From assembly GCA_019058315.1 (NCBI GenBank), contig JAHPZH010000007.1:1-64000 (forward strand): a DNA stretch of 64,000 nt, in the 5' to 3' direction. Each line of letters begins with the position of its first letter. The stretch's first letter is position 1. Origin of the DNA: Candidatus Helarchaeota archaeon. GTDB taxonomy: Archaea; Asgardarchaeota; Lokiarchaeia; Helarchaeales; RDOG01. The position numbers were made by a program, and so were the translations under genes. Below, in pieces: positions 7,316-16,527 of this stretch. The notes below the pieces were generated by a model. The model had not been told where the DNA came from. It worked only from the letters and a program-made list of their open reading frames with translations, and searched no databases.

Positions 7316-7348
7316 CCCAATTATATAGATTAAAATTAGAATAAAATG

Positions 7349-8578
7349 TTAGATGTTTTTAAGCCCTGCTAATTTATTTTTTAGATTTTTAATGGTTTCT
7401 TCCCATTTTTTGAGTTCTTGATTAGTTTGTTTTTCAAAGTTGAATTGTTTTATTACCGCCATATTTGAATCAATCCAACCTCGTAATTCTTTATCGTAGG
7501 TATCCATTGATTCAACTAATTCATCACCTCGAGAGGCAAAAAGTTGCATTAGATCACCGAATTGTTTTTCATAATATTTTACAGTTTCAGTAATATTTTT
7601 TGTCATCTCATCCATTAAGGCTTTTACCTGTCCAGTAGCAGCGGTATCGGGCACAACTTCAACTTTTTCTTCCGGATAGATTTGTTTTTTAATGCTTTCT
7701 AGAGTATCTAAGAAAGCTTGTGTCTGCTGATCACCGTATTCATGGGCGATAGTATTTACAACTGAAGCCGCTTCTGAAAGAATTTCAATAAATCCTTTAT
7801 TTGCATCAAAAAGCACTTGATATATTAGAGGCTCTTTATCCATAGTTCCTCCGTGGACTGTCATAAATCCTTTACCTTGGTTAGTAAAAACAACAGAAAA
7901 TATTGGGAATCTTAGCTCTGTCTTTTCTGCTTTTTCCTTAACTATTGCATCTAATGAAAGTAAACCACCACCAAATTCGTCCGATTCAACTGTAATTACA
8001 GGTTGTTTCTGAAATGCAATCGGTAGTCCTAATTCATTTGTGATACATTGGGCTAAAATTAATGGATTTTTAACTTGTTCTATGGTAGCAGAAATTATAT
8101 CAAAATCATCAAGCGCTTCCTTATAAACAGTTAAGGGTTTAAAATCACCTGAATAAACATGATATAAGATTTTGACTACTCCTTCTACAACAGAAAAATC
8201 GTAGCCTTGAAGTCCTAATTCATTAATCCACATATTAATTAAATCATTAAGACAACTGCTAATTAACTCTGAATCCAGAATAAACCTGGTTTGATGATCA
8301 AGAACTATAACTAAATATCCTAAGCCAATTTCCATTGCTATTACAGCATTTTTCTCAAAGACGGAAATATGAATTAATTCTTTACCGAGATCAAGAAATT
8401 CGCAGATTTCTTGTGCTGCTTTGAAAATAGAAGATTCCATAGCTCCTAATCCTTCAATGGGATTCATTCTTAAGACTTTAGAGATAATTAGACCGACCTT
8501 GTCACAAATTACTACTTCTTTAACACTAGTCGAACTTCGGAGTATTTTAGCCAAAATTGCTTGCGGGCTGACTGACAA
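7349..8578 (-). CDS. Roadblock/LC7-domain protein with C-terminal coiled coil
   Basis: A 409-residue protein. Residues 1 to about 120 resemble a Roadblock/LC7 domain (helix, then VKEVVICDKVGLIISKV, then helix and the LIHISVFEKNAVIAMEIG strand pair), the dimerising fold used by small-GTPase regulators and common in Asgard archaea. A second alpha/beta region follows (about 190-300, with LRFPIFSVVFTNQGKGFMTV), which may be another diverged Roadblock unit. From about 320 to the end it is helical and charged, probably a coiled coil. The start is TTG with GAGGG about seven bases upstream. No small GTPase gene adjoins it. The function is unknown; scaffolding or GTPase regulation is inference. Confidence 0.6.
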   Translation of the reverse strand: MSVSPQAILAKILRSSTSVKEVVICDKVGLIISKVLRMNPIEGLGAMESSIFKAAQEICEFLDLGKELIHISVFEKNAVIAMEIGLGYLVIVLDHQTRFILDSELISSCLNDLINMWINELGLQGYDFSVVEGVVKILYHVYSGDFKPLTVYKEALDDFDIISATIEQVKNPLILAQCITNELGLPIAFQKQPVITVESDEFGGGLLSLDAIVKEKAEKTELRFPIFSVVFTNQGKGFMTVHGGTMDKEPLIYQVLFDANKGFIEILSEAASVVNTIAHEYGDQQTQAFLDTLESIKKQIYPEEKVEVVPDTAATGQVKALMDEMTKNITETVKYYEKQFGDLMQLFASRGDELVESMDTYDKELRGWIDSNMAVIKQFNFEKQTNQELKKWEETIKNLKNKLAGLKNI

Positions 8579-8765
8579 AACAAACCCTCTGAATTTAATC
8601 GATTTATTTATTTACAATTCTAAAATAAACTTGCAAATTTAAACTAAATTTAATTTCTATCTCTTTTTAATATATTTAATTTCATTTAGTTAGAAAATAA
8701 AAATTTCGCAGTAAAGAAAGAATTTAAAAATATAAGAATTCAAAAAATGATTTTTTTCTAAAGTT

Positions 8766-10223
8766 CTAATATTCTTTAATCCATTTACTTTTAAATTTCT
8801 TACCCGGATTTAAGATATTATTGGGATCAAATACTTTTTTAAGTTCCCACATATAATCCAGGCTGATTCCATGTTCATAGCGGTTAAATCCTCCAAGTCT
8901 GTCTCCATCACCAATATACGTTGACATAGTTCCCTCTTTATCAATTGCCATTTTGGACATATCTCGTACATAGTTATAGAAACGTTTTACCTCATCTGGA
9001 TTACTATCATCCACAAATACAGCAAAAGATATACTTGGACTGACCTTATTTGGGCGTTCATTATAAACACATGCACCTAATATCTCAATTTGATGTTTTT
9101 TTGTGAATTCAAGATATTTCTCATAAGCTTCTTCTAATCGCCCAATGGGTATTCCTAGATCTGCAGACCCAAACTTTTTTATCCTTTGAGAATCGGGCCA
9201 TTTTTGAAGAAATGGTTCAAATTCTAAGGTGTGTTTGCTCCTCCACCATCCATCGACAATTTCACGTTCTTTTACTATTTCGCCACCATGTAATTTCATG
9301 ATCTTTTTTGAATATTCATTTGAGAAATTAACAACTTCGCTATCACCATTAAATGAAACGAATAACAGCGCTCCAGCCCATTCAGGAATATCCGGGTCTT
9401 TTCCGTGTTTTGTCCTATATGCGTGAGTATAAAAACCAAGTCGATTTTTACAGTTAATATGAGCACTTTCTACAGATAAACCGGAATGAAGTAGTCTCAT
9501 TAATGCTTCAGCAGCATCACTAATTGATGGAAATATGAAAGCTTCAATAGCACGAGTTTCGGGTTTTGGTAATATAGCTAAAGTGGCTTCAGTAACTATA
9601 CCTAAAGTCCCTTCTGCCCCTATAAGTAACCAGTGAAGTTTATAACCACTCGATGTACAATATGCTTTTCTATGTCCTACTCTAACAATTTCTCCTGTAC
9701 CAGTGACTATAACGGCATTTAAGAGAAAATCTACCATTTTACCATATTTAATTCCAAATGTTCCATCATTATCACATGAGATTGCTGCACCTACAGTTGA
9801 TGAAGGCTTCGATTCAGGATCGTGAGGACACCAAAAATCATACTTCTCTAGTTCATTATTTAAATTTAAGATTGTTACCCCAGTTTGTGTCGTTACCGTA
9901 AAATTTTTTGTATCTACTTCAAGAACCTTATTTAAACCCTTTGTATCGATTACAATTCCTTTATTTATAGGAACCGCACCGCCACCCATCCCTGTAAGTC
10001 CTCCAATTGCCACAACTGGAATTTTATATTCATTTGCAATTTTAAGAGTTTTTGATACCTCCTCTGTAGATGTGGGACGAACCACGATGTCCGGTAATTG
10101 GGTATCAGTAGCCTCTCTTGGAGACCAGTCCCGAGAATAGGTCATTAAGTGAAATTTAGCAGTTTGAACTTTGCGTTTACCTATACTCTCTCGAATCTTT
10201 GTTGCAATTTCTTCAATATTCAA
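8766..10223 (-). CDS. FAD-linked oxidase, GlcD / D-lactate dehydrogenase family
   Basis: A 485-residue flavoprotein of the PCMH/VAO type that oxidises 2-hydroxyacids or related substrates. The N-terminal FAD-binding domain shows LPDIVVRPTSTEEVSKTLK, the pyrophosphate-binding loop AIGGLTGMGGGAVP, TVTTQTGVTILNLN and the SSTVGAAISCDNDGTFGIKYG and GAEGTLGIVTEATLAILP segments; the C-terminal cap ends KKVFDPNNILNPGKKF, the family signature. It has no iron-sulfur domain, so it is not a GlcD-GlcF fusion. D-lactate or glycolate dehydrogenase and alkyl-dihydroxyacetonephosphate synthase share this architecture, and the substrate cannot be told from sequence alone. The start is TTG. It is divergent from the GPN GTPase gene. 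Confidence 0.85.
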   Translation of the reverse strand: MNIEEIATKIRESIGKRKVQTAKFHLMTYSRDWSPREATDTQLPDIVVRPTSTEEVSKTLKIANEYKIPVVAIGGLTGMGGGAVPINKGIVIDTKGLNKVLEVDTKNFTVTTQTGVTILNLNNELEKYDFWCPHDPESKPSSTVGAAISCDNDGTFGIKYGKMVDFLLNAVIVTGTGEIVRVGHRKAYCTSSGYKLHWLLIGAEGTLGIVTEATLAILPKPETRAIEAFIFPSISDAAEALMRLLHSGLSVESAHINCKNRLGFYTHAYRTKHGKDPDIPEWAGALLFVSFNGDSEVVNFSNEYSKKIMKLHGGEIVKEREIVDGWWRSKHTLEFEPFLQKWPDSQRIKKFGSADLGIPIGRLEEAYEKYLEFTKKHQIEILGACVYNERPNKVSPSISFAVFVDDSNPDEVKRFYNYVRDMSKMAIDKEGTMSTYIGDGDRLGGFNRYEHGISLDYMWELKKVFDPNNILNPGKKFKSKWIKEY

Positions 10224-10340
10224 TTCTTTTCGCCTTTTTTTCGATAATAATTCTATATGGTAATAAAATTATAAAAATTCTTTACTTATTTTCATCATAT
10301 AAGGAGTTAATATAAGTTTAAAATTTAAGGAGATTTATGT

Positions 10341-11090
10341 ATGACATCTCTTGCCGTAATTTTTATGGGACAAGCAGGATGTGGAAAGTCACATTTATGC
10401 GCTTCATTTGGAAAATGGTTAGAGGAGAATAAAAAATCTTTTAAAATAATCAATCTTGACCCAGGGGCTGAATATATTCCCTTTAATCCAAATTTTGATA
10501 TTCGAAAATATTTTACAATTTCAGAAATTATGAAAAAGGAAAAATTAGGTCCAAATGGGGCAATGATACGTGCGAATAACAAAATTAACGAAATTTCCGA
10601 TGAGATTATCGATGAAATTATTGGTCCAGAAGATTTTATTTTAATAGATCTTCCAGGACAATTAGAAACGTTTATTTTTAGACAATCTGGAGCTAATTTC
10701 ATTCAAAAACTTGAAAATAAAATAAGAGTTGTGGGAATTTATTTAATCGATGCTGAATTTTTATCCTCAGCTACTGATTTTATAATCGCATCTTTAATAG
10801 GCACCGCTTGTAGTTTACAGTTACCAATTGAAGTGGTTTCAATATTACACAAATCTGATAAAATCATTAATCAGGAGATAATAAAGATAGTCCATAATTT
10901 CGATTTTTTAAAAGAAAAAGTAATCGAAGAAAAAAAGGGAGCTATGATAGATATGGTTCTTCCAATTTTGGATAATATCTTGGAGCCCTTTGCCCGCATC
11001 ATAAAGACATCATCAGTAACAAATGAGGGAATGCTTGAACTCTATGAATTAATTAATGAAATTTTTTGCGCTTGTGGTGATATTAGTTAA
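10341..11090 (+). CDS. GPN-loop GTPase
   Basis: A 249-residue member of the archaeal/eukaryotic GPN GTPase family, which in eukaryotes assembles RNA polymerase II. Visible are the P-loop GQAGCGKS (residues 10-17), NLDPGAEYIPFNP, the defining LGPNGAM insertion, the DLPGQLE G3 motif, and HKSD in place of NKxD as the base-specificity motif, which is a variant but has the aspartate. The length is typical of archaeal members. The start ATG at 10341 has AAGGAG eight bases upstream; an ATG five bases earlier is out of frame. Confidence 0.9.
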   Translation: MTSLAVIFMGQAGCGKSHLCASFGKWLEENKKSFKIINLDPGAEYIPFNPNFDIRKYFTISEIMKKEKLGPNGAMIRANNKINEISDEIIDEIIGPEDFILIDLPGQLETFIFRQSGANFIQKLENKIRVVGIYLIDAEFLSSATDFIIASLIGTACSLQLPIEVVSILHKSDKIINQEIIKIVHNFDFLKEKVIEEKKGAMIDMVLPILDNILEPFARIIKTSSVTNEGMLELYELINEIFCACGDIS

Positions 11091-11132
11091 TTTTATCAAG
11101 TTTGCTAATATTATAAAAAAAAGAGTTATATT

Positions 11133-11645
11133 TTATACTGTTACTTTCTTGATAATTTCACTAGCAAATTTCTTTGCTGCTGCTATATCATCTTCATTTG
11201 GATGTCCATCAGATGCCTTTCTCGCTTTTGCGGCATATTCTGCATCCATCTTTTTGATCATTTCTTTAATTTGTGGTGTTTGTTCTCCCTGTGAGTCAAA
11301 GTAGCCTAATACATTAGCACCTTTTTTTTCTAGTTTTTTGCCAAATTTCCTAAATCCTGTTTCCCAGAATTGGCCAAATTTTTTAGGAGCCGCGTGCGTA
11401 CAGAATAAAACAATCCGCGTTGTTAATTCAGGAAGTCCTTTTAAAATTTTATTATAGATTCCTGCAAATCCATTTGTAATGATGGGTGAACCTAAAAACA
11501 CGAGATCATAATCATTTACCTTTGTAAAATCTACGTCTTTCACTGGACTAATTTTTTTATCATCTGATTCAATTCCATCAAATAATGCTTTCGCGATTTT
11601 TTCTGTATTCCCAGATTGGGTGTAATATACAACTAATACCTTCAT
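11133..11645 (-). CDS. Flavodoxin-like protein
   Basis: A 170-residue flavodoxin-fold protein. The FMN phosphate loop is VVYYTQSGNTEKIA at the N-terminus; DYDLVFLGSPI is the usual central strand and loop, and IVLFCTHAAP follows. The length fits a short-chain flavodoxin with an extended, lysine-rich C-terminus. It probably carries electrons or reduces a quinone or small molecule, but the partner cannot be read from the neighbours. It is convergent with the GPN GTPase gene, with 42 bp between the stops. The start ATG has GAGGAAATAAA in front. Confidence 0.85.
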   Translation of the reverse strand: MKVLVVYYTQSGNTEKIAKALFDGIESDDKKISPVKDVDFTKVNDYDLVFLGSPIITNGFAGIYNKILKGLPELTTRIVLFCTHAAPKKFGQFWETGFRKFGKKLEKKGANVLGYFDSQGEQTPQIKEMIKKMDAEYAAKARKASDGHPNEDDIAAAKKFASEIIKKVTV

Positions 11646-11786
11646 TTTATTTCCTCAAATAGAATAAATTTCAACAATTTCTTAGATTTGAATTTTTAAA
11701 ATAAAGATTACACACTAAAAAAGTTATTTATATTGTGAAATACTCAAATAATACTTTCATTTATTTTATTCGAATAATAGAAATGA

Positions 11787-11811
11787 TTGTACTTATAGTG
11801 GATAAGTACAA
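11787..11811. promoter_or_regulatory. Perfect inverted repeat TTGTACTTAT-N5-ATAAGTACAA
   Basis: Ten-base arms at 11787-11796 and 11802-11811 are separated by AGTGG. The element ends 33 bp before the DUF2225 start codon, over the probable transcription start, so a dimeric repressor site is likely. I saw no second copy in the window. Confidence 0.5.
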
Positions 11812-11844
11812 GCACTTAAAAATTAGTATTAACTGAATAAAATA

Positions 11845-12585
11845 ATGACAACTGTTAATACTTTGCCAACAACTTGTCCCAAATGTAATAAAAGGTTCAA
11901 AGCCACAATAACCTTTTCTTGTGGATATAAGAGAATAACCACAGATCTAAGACCCCTTTTTTGGGGTATGAATCCTATGCCAAATAGGGTTATTAGATGT
12001 CCATTTTGTTCATTTGCCGATTTTGTAAATGGTTTCATCTTTGATCCACCTCCGGAAACTATGGAGGATTATCAGGAGCTATATAAAAGACGTAGGGAAG
12101 AATTAAAGAGTCTTAAAAAAAGTTCGGTTACAAATGGAGCATCTGAACGGTTTGATATTGCCTTAAGATATGAAAAAGAAGGACAACCTCCTGAAATAGT
12201 AGCACAAATTTTTAAAGAGGGGGTTGATGCAATCCGTATGAGTGTTGGATATCCATATGTATCTACTTTACCCCCAAATTTAAAAGCCCCAACTCCAGAA
12301 ATGGATATTCTCTGTGCTCAAAAATGCGCTCATGCTTTTGAATCCAGTCCCAACAATATTGCTTTTGCTTATATCACAGCTGAACATTATAGACTCGCTG
12401 GTGAATTTGATCTGGCTAAAAAATGGTATCAAATTTATAAAGATGCTGTTAAAAATATAGAAGAACCACCTGTGGCTTTAAAATTAGTGAACCGTGTAGA
12501 AAATGAGGCACTCAAAGGTAATTCTGAGGAATTACTGATTGAAGAAGAGATGGCTTCAATTTTCATAAGAGGATTGAATCTCTAA
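11845..12585 (+). CDS. DUF2225-type zinc and TPR-like protein
   Basis: A 246-residue protein with an N-terminal zinc-binding part (TCPKCNKRF and, about 40 residues later, RCPFCSFADF), followed by a helical half including AFAYITAEHYRLAGEFDLAKKWYQ, which resembles a TPR pair. This order is that of DUF2225 proteins, whose function is not known. It starts ATG at 11845. A strong inverted repeat lies just upstream, so expression is probably regulated. It is monocistronic, with about 220 bp to the next gene. Confidence 0.75.
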   Translation: MTTVNTLPTTCPKCNKRFKATITFSCGYKRITTDLRPLFWGMNPMPNRVIRCPFCSFADFVNGFIFDPPPETMEDYQELYKRRREELKSLKKSSVTNGASERFDIALRYEKEGQPPEIVAQIFKEGVDAIRMSVGYPYVSTLPPNLKAPTPEMDILCAQKCAHAFESSPNNIAFAYITAEHYRLAGEFDLAKKWYQIYKDAVKNIEEPPVALKLVNRVENEALKGNSEELLIEEEMASIFIRGLNL

Positions 12586-12807
12586 GGACTGTTTAAGCGA
12601 AAAGGAGCATAATTGCTTAATTACCACTGAAAACATATTTTATTTTTTTTGAAAAGATATACTATGAAGTATACTGCTTATTCCAGTTAAATTTATTAAA
12701 AAAATCTAAAAAATCAATAAATCTAAAATGGATGGATGAATTAATTAAATCATTATATTCCTATAATTAACATTACAAATCATAAAAAATGCCAAAAAAG
12801 ATGAATT

Positions 12808-13602
12808 ATGATGATAAAATACTGGCAATATACGTTTGATTTTATCTCTAATCAATTCGCCGGTCTTGGAAGCTTTTTAGAACCAATGAATTTAATTTTT
12901 ACCTTTGTATATCTATTAGCAGGGGTTTTTTTAATCGCTTTGCTTTTTAGACTATATAAAAATTATAAACAGACAGAATCAGTTGAAATTTTATTATTCT
13001 TTCTAGGATTATTACTTCTGTTAATATCTAACATCATTTTTATCTTTAGAAGACTTACTTATGCATCTTTAGGATTATGGGGGCTTGGAGATTTATTAAC
13101 AATAATCCTCCAATTTCCATCTGAACTTGGGGTTTTATTAATTAACTCGTTTGCAATTCGTGCGACATTTCCAAAACGTTCAAAAATCGTCTTTTCTTCT
13201 GTCCTAACAATAATTGTTATTAAATGGATTGTTGAAAGTTGGGCAATTATGATAGGTCCACCATTATATGATGTAATCAACTTTGATATTGTATATTCTT
13301 TGGAGTATTCTTTGATTAGGTTGATATTTCTATTACCAATATACATCATACCCCCAGGTGTTTTCTTTTATTCTTCTAAAGTAATTCGGGAAGAAAGTAA
13401 ACCTAAAAGTACTAGGGCAATGTGGTTGGGAATTGGAATGTTATGTTTTGCAGTGCCATTTCTTACAGTCCCTATTGCTGTTATAATTATTGGATACGTC
13501 TTTAGAATCGTTGAAATACTCGTAGTCTTTGCTCCAATCATTTTCTATATCTGTTTTACCATGCCGGATTGGTTCAAACGTAGAATTGGTTGGACTAGCT
13601 AA
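12808..13602 (+). CDS. Seven-helix integral membrane protein
   Basis: The 264-residue protein has about seven hydrophobic segments (roughly residues 28-48, 60-80, 90-112, 126-146, 165-188, 208-230 and 234-254) with short charged loops, and no soluble domain. I do not recognise a family; it resembles the seven-helix sensor modules that archaea fuse to kinases, but here it stands alone. The C-terminus is short and basic (WFKRRIGW). It may be a receptor-like or transport accessory protein; this is inference. T-runs (13605-13621) follow, and it is convergent with the next gene. Confidence 0.65.
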   Translation: MMIKYWQYTFDFISNQFAGLGSFLEPMNLIFTFVYLLAGVFLIALLFRLYKNYKQTESVEILLFFLGLLLLLISNIIFIFRRLTYASLGLWGLGDLLTIILQFPSELGVLLINSFAIRATFPKRSKIVFSSVLTIIVIKWIVESWAIMIGPPLYDVINFDIVYSLEYSLIRLIFLLPIYIIPPGVFFYSSKVIREESKPKSTRAMWLGIGMLCFAVPFLTVPIAVIIIGYVFRIVEILVVFAPIIFYICFTMPDWFKRRIGWTS

Positions 13603-13604
13603 AA

Positions 13605-13621
13605 TTTTTTACTTTTTTTTT
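13605..13621 (+). terminator. T-run terminator between convergent genes
   Basis: Runs of six and nine T (13605-13610, 13613-13621) follow the membrane protein gene directly and precede the stop of the opposite-strand gene. Confidence 0.4.
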
Positions 13622-13633
13622 AAATTAATGATT

Positions 13634-15100
13634 TTAAATTACATCAAACAAGCCGCTGACTTTACTAGTAATAGTGCTCTTTAATTTACTTGAAATATCA
13701 GTATTATAATAAATTTCAGACAATTTTTTAATGATTGGAATCTCTGCTCGATCAATTGTTATGTCATGAGCAACTTTCATTAATTTTATTAAATCATCTT
13801 CTGATATTTCTTCAACCTTTTCAATCTCTTTTAGAATGGTATCTGTATGAAGGATTAACTTTTCAAATTCTGAATAGGTATCTAATATTTGTAAATTTTC
13901 ATCCTTGTTTGATAAAATCTTTTTAAACAAGTTAAATTCGAAATTAAATGTTTCTCTATCCTCATAAGGATCAATGGCAATATTTGAATCAAAGTCAATT
14001 ATTAAAAAATCTTTATATTTACTATTATTCTTCTCCAACTCTTCTAGATCAATACTAAAAATATTTTCTTGATAATGTAAATCACCAAAGATTTTTTTAA
14101 GGAATTCTGTTATATGCTTCACAATTTCCTTTTCTGCTATGAAAGCAATTGAAAATTTGAAAAAAATAGCATGAAAGATATTGAAAAATAGATCTTGACC
14201 AAAAAAAGAAATTAAATTTCTAATTGAAAGATTATTTAAATCCAATTTATCTGTTCTTTCTTGTAATTGTTCAATTTCTTTAGTTTTAATCTTCAATTTT
14301 TTGTCAATTACAGCTAAACAAGTATGATCACATTCTTCTGGAAAGAATTGAACTCGAATTTTGTCCCCAAATTTATCTAGAATTATTTTTGGTATGAATA
14401 AATAAACTGAATTCTTACAATCAGTGCATTGCATGCTGATGTATTCGCAATCCTCAAAATCGATAATTTTTTTTGTATAAAAATTAAACATCCAATCTAA
14501 AATTTGAGTATCTGTAATATCTACACTTTTTTTAAGTTCAGTCAAATTATGCGTTCCATCACACATTCTTAAAACTTGAGCTTCCTCCAAACTAAATTTT
14601 TCTTTTTCCTTAAGCTTCCTTTTCAGAATTGGCTTTATTTTAGTAAATGTCCTCTCTTTTCTTGAAATAATAGGAATTTCTATTTCTTTTGGGGGAACCT
14701 CCAGAATGATGGGAGTTTCTTCAACCTGCTCTTGTGTATCATTAATACCAGTTGCTACTGAATTCTCAAGAGGTTCGATATAATTGTTCATGATGCTTTT
14801 AAAAGTAAGTAATTGCCCAATTTTACCCATTGGATTATACAAGACAGTAATACTATTGTCAGTGGTTTTAAAAAAGATGATGTTTTGACTAGAAAGAGGT
14901 ATGCTATGATCCCCAGTCTTAAGATATTTAAAATTGTTTTTTATGAAATCTTGAATAAAATTTTTGTATTCTTCAAATATAGAATCTGAAGCAATAAAAT
15001 TCCCATCAGAATCCGTAATTGTAATATAAACCCTTACTCCAAGTAATTCCCCCAACTTTTGAGTTATTTTCTTAACTATATCATAAACTGGATTACTCAT
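13634..15100 (-). CDS. Asgard-type multidomain protein, Roadblock-like plus winged helix
   Basis: A 488-residue protein that I cannot assign to a named family. The first 110 residues (VRVYITITDSDGNFIASD, later NIIFFKTTDNSITVLYNP) look like a Roadblock or profilin-like sensory fold. After a proline/glutamate-rich linker, residues about 165-225 (FSLEEAQVLRMCDGTHNLTE) resemble a winged-helix segment of the sort used in gliding and Roadblock systems. Next comes a CTDC and, 30 residues later, CDHTC set that could bind zinc. The C-terminal half is helical and acidic with no recognised motif. It may be a signalling adaptor. It has its own promoter and no operon partner. Confidence 0.5.
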   Translation of the reverse strand: MSNPVYDIVKKITQKLGELLGVRVYITITDSDGNFIASDSIFEEYKNFIQDFIKNNFKYLKTGDHSIPLSSQNIIFFKTTDNSITVLYNPMGKIGQLLTFKSIMNNYIEPLENSVATGINDTQEQVEETPIILEVPPKEIEIPIISRKERTFTKIKPILKRKLKEKEKFSLEEAQVLRMCDGTHNLTELKKSVDITDTQILDWMFNFYTKKIIDFEDCEYISMQCTDCKNSVYLFIPKIILDKFGDKIRVQFFPEECDHTCLAVIDKKLKIKTKEIEQLQERTDKLDLNNLSIRNLISFFGQDLFFNIFHAIFFKFSIAFIAEKEIVKHITEFLKKIFGDLHYQENIFSIDLEELEKNNSKYKDFLIIDFDSNIAIDPYEDRETFNFEFNLFKKILSNKDENLQILDTYSEFEKLILHTDTILKEIEKVEEISEDDLIKLMKVAHDITIDRAEIPIIKKLSEIYYNTDISSKLKSTITSKVSGLFDVI

Positions 15101-15210
15101 TTTTCAAGCATCCAATAGATAACAAAAATTTACTAATTAATAGGAAGTCTATATATGATATATGCAAAGGGTGTTATTTTAATGTTTAACTAATTATCCT
15201 TTATTTTTTG

Positions 15211-16233
15211 TTAAAAATCCAAATCCTCCAATTTCGCTTCGATTTCCAGACCTGCATGATGCCCTTTATCTTTAAACAATAATTTATTCCTTTTACCTCT
15301 TTTATAAAACGCCAATTTCACTTCAGATGTCAAGCTTTCCATTATACGTCCTTTCATTTCTCCCAGAGTAGGTGATTTTAATACTCCGGCTTCCTCAATT
15401 GGGGCTTTTCGTCCCTTATCGTGTATCTTTTTTGCGTCAAAAACTACAATGTGTTTTCTATCAGCAATTACTGCCCTAACCCTATTAGGATCGATTTTTA
15501 AACTATGAATTTTTGCACCAGTGTATGTAGTAAAAGTATAAATCTTCCCCTTATACCATAAAACGATTAAAAATCCAGTAAAATGCATTCCAAGAAAAGG
15601 AATTTTTGCTATTGATGCCATGAATGAAATTGGTTCAGTTTCAAAATGATTAGTTTGAATCCAGATATATCCGGAAGGAAAAGACTTTCCCCAATCTTTC
15701 TCAATATAACCAAGACCATTTGTAAAATCAATTTCCCTATTATTTATCGTTAATTTACCAACGATATTATGATTCATGGATAACATTCCGTGATAACATT
15801 CCATGATTGGAATGAACGTAAAAAAACCCATGACACCTGGAGCTAATAAACTCTTGGGCCAAGGTTGAATATTTTTGAAATGCAGTTCTCCATCCACATC
15901 ATGTCCATCTTGATGGATGTGAATCTCGATTTTGTTGAGAGAAAAATAACTCTTTCCAATTCTTACTTCAAAATCCTCTGAAGACGCCCAAAATTCCCTT
16001 AATGGATATTCAAAATAAAATGGCTCTCCGGTCCTGCCATCAAGCATTTGAATAAAGCAATGACTGCTTTTGTTCTTTTTATCTAGGGATACACCAGGAA
16101 TAAAAGCATAAAAATTCTCTTCTTTTTGATCAATTAACTTAAAATACCATCCCTCAAAGTATTGCTTCTTCTTCAAATCACCTTGAAACATCGGAGGATT
16201 TAAAATCTTTTTTAAATTCACCAAATTCACCAA
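15211..16233 (-). CDS. Tocopherol-cyclase-like / carotenoid-hydratase-fold protein
   Basis: A 340-residue protein with the hallmarks of the tocopherol cyclase-like family (a lipocalin-type double barrel): YFEGWYFKLID near the N-terminus, FIQMLDGRTG, and the conserved GYIEKDWGKSFPSGYIWIQT in the middle, followed by a second barrel half. In plants and cyanobacteria members cyclise prenylated quinols; the archaeal members are uncharacterised and may act on isoprenoid lipids. The exact start is uncertain because TTG, GTG, TTG and GTG lie in a row near 16233; the family match begins after them. It stands alone and is divergent from the HEPN-protein gene. Confidence 0.75.
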   Translation of the reverse strand: MVNLVNLKKILNPPMFQGDLKKKQYFEGWYFKLIDQKEENFYAFIPGVSLDKKNKSSHCFIQMLDGRTGEPFYFEYPLREFWASSEDFEVRIGKSYFSLNKIEIHIHQDGHDVDGELHFKNIQPWPKSLLAPGVMGFFTFIPIMECYHGMLSMNHNIVGKLTINNREIDFTNGLGYIEKDWGKSFPSGYIWIQTNHFETEPISFMASIAKIPFLGMHFTGFLIVLWYKGKIYTFTTYTGAKIHSLKIDPNRVRAVIADRKHIVVFDAKKIHDKGRKAPIEEAGVLKSPTLGEMKGRIMESLTSEVKLAFYKRGKRNKLLFKDKGHHAGLEIEAKLEDLDF

Positions 16234-16375
16234 TTATTATCTAAATTCTGCTTAAGTCTAAATATAATTTGTATAATTTAAATAAAAGGTTAAATTGATT
16301 TTACATTTGAAGGATTTTTAAAAATATCAAAAAATTGATAATTCAATTAAAATCTCAGAGAAAAAATATTAATCT

Positions 16376-16397
16376 GCCCACATTGAAAGTTGTGGGC
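16376..16397. repeat. GCCCACA/TGTGGGC hairpin in the divergent promoter region
   Basis: A perfect 7-bp GC-rich stem with an eight-base loop stands out in very AT-rich sequence, 131 bp before the HEPN-protein gene. It could be an operator, a 5' RNA structure or the left border of the island. Confidence 0.35.
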
Positions 16398-16527
16398 TCA
16401 AATCTAAATAATCAAATCATTGAAAAGATTTTCGACAAAATTAATCTATTAAATATATTTAAATACAATGATTATAGAAAAATTCTTTGATAGCAACTTA
16501 AATTTTTTAAAAATCTTCTAATAAGGG

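Noticed and set aside
16376..16410. The hairpin region as a tRNA gene
   Set aside because: No D, anticodon and T arms can be drawn around it; the sequence on both sides is AT-rich and unstructured.
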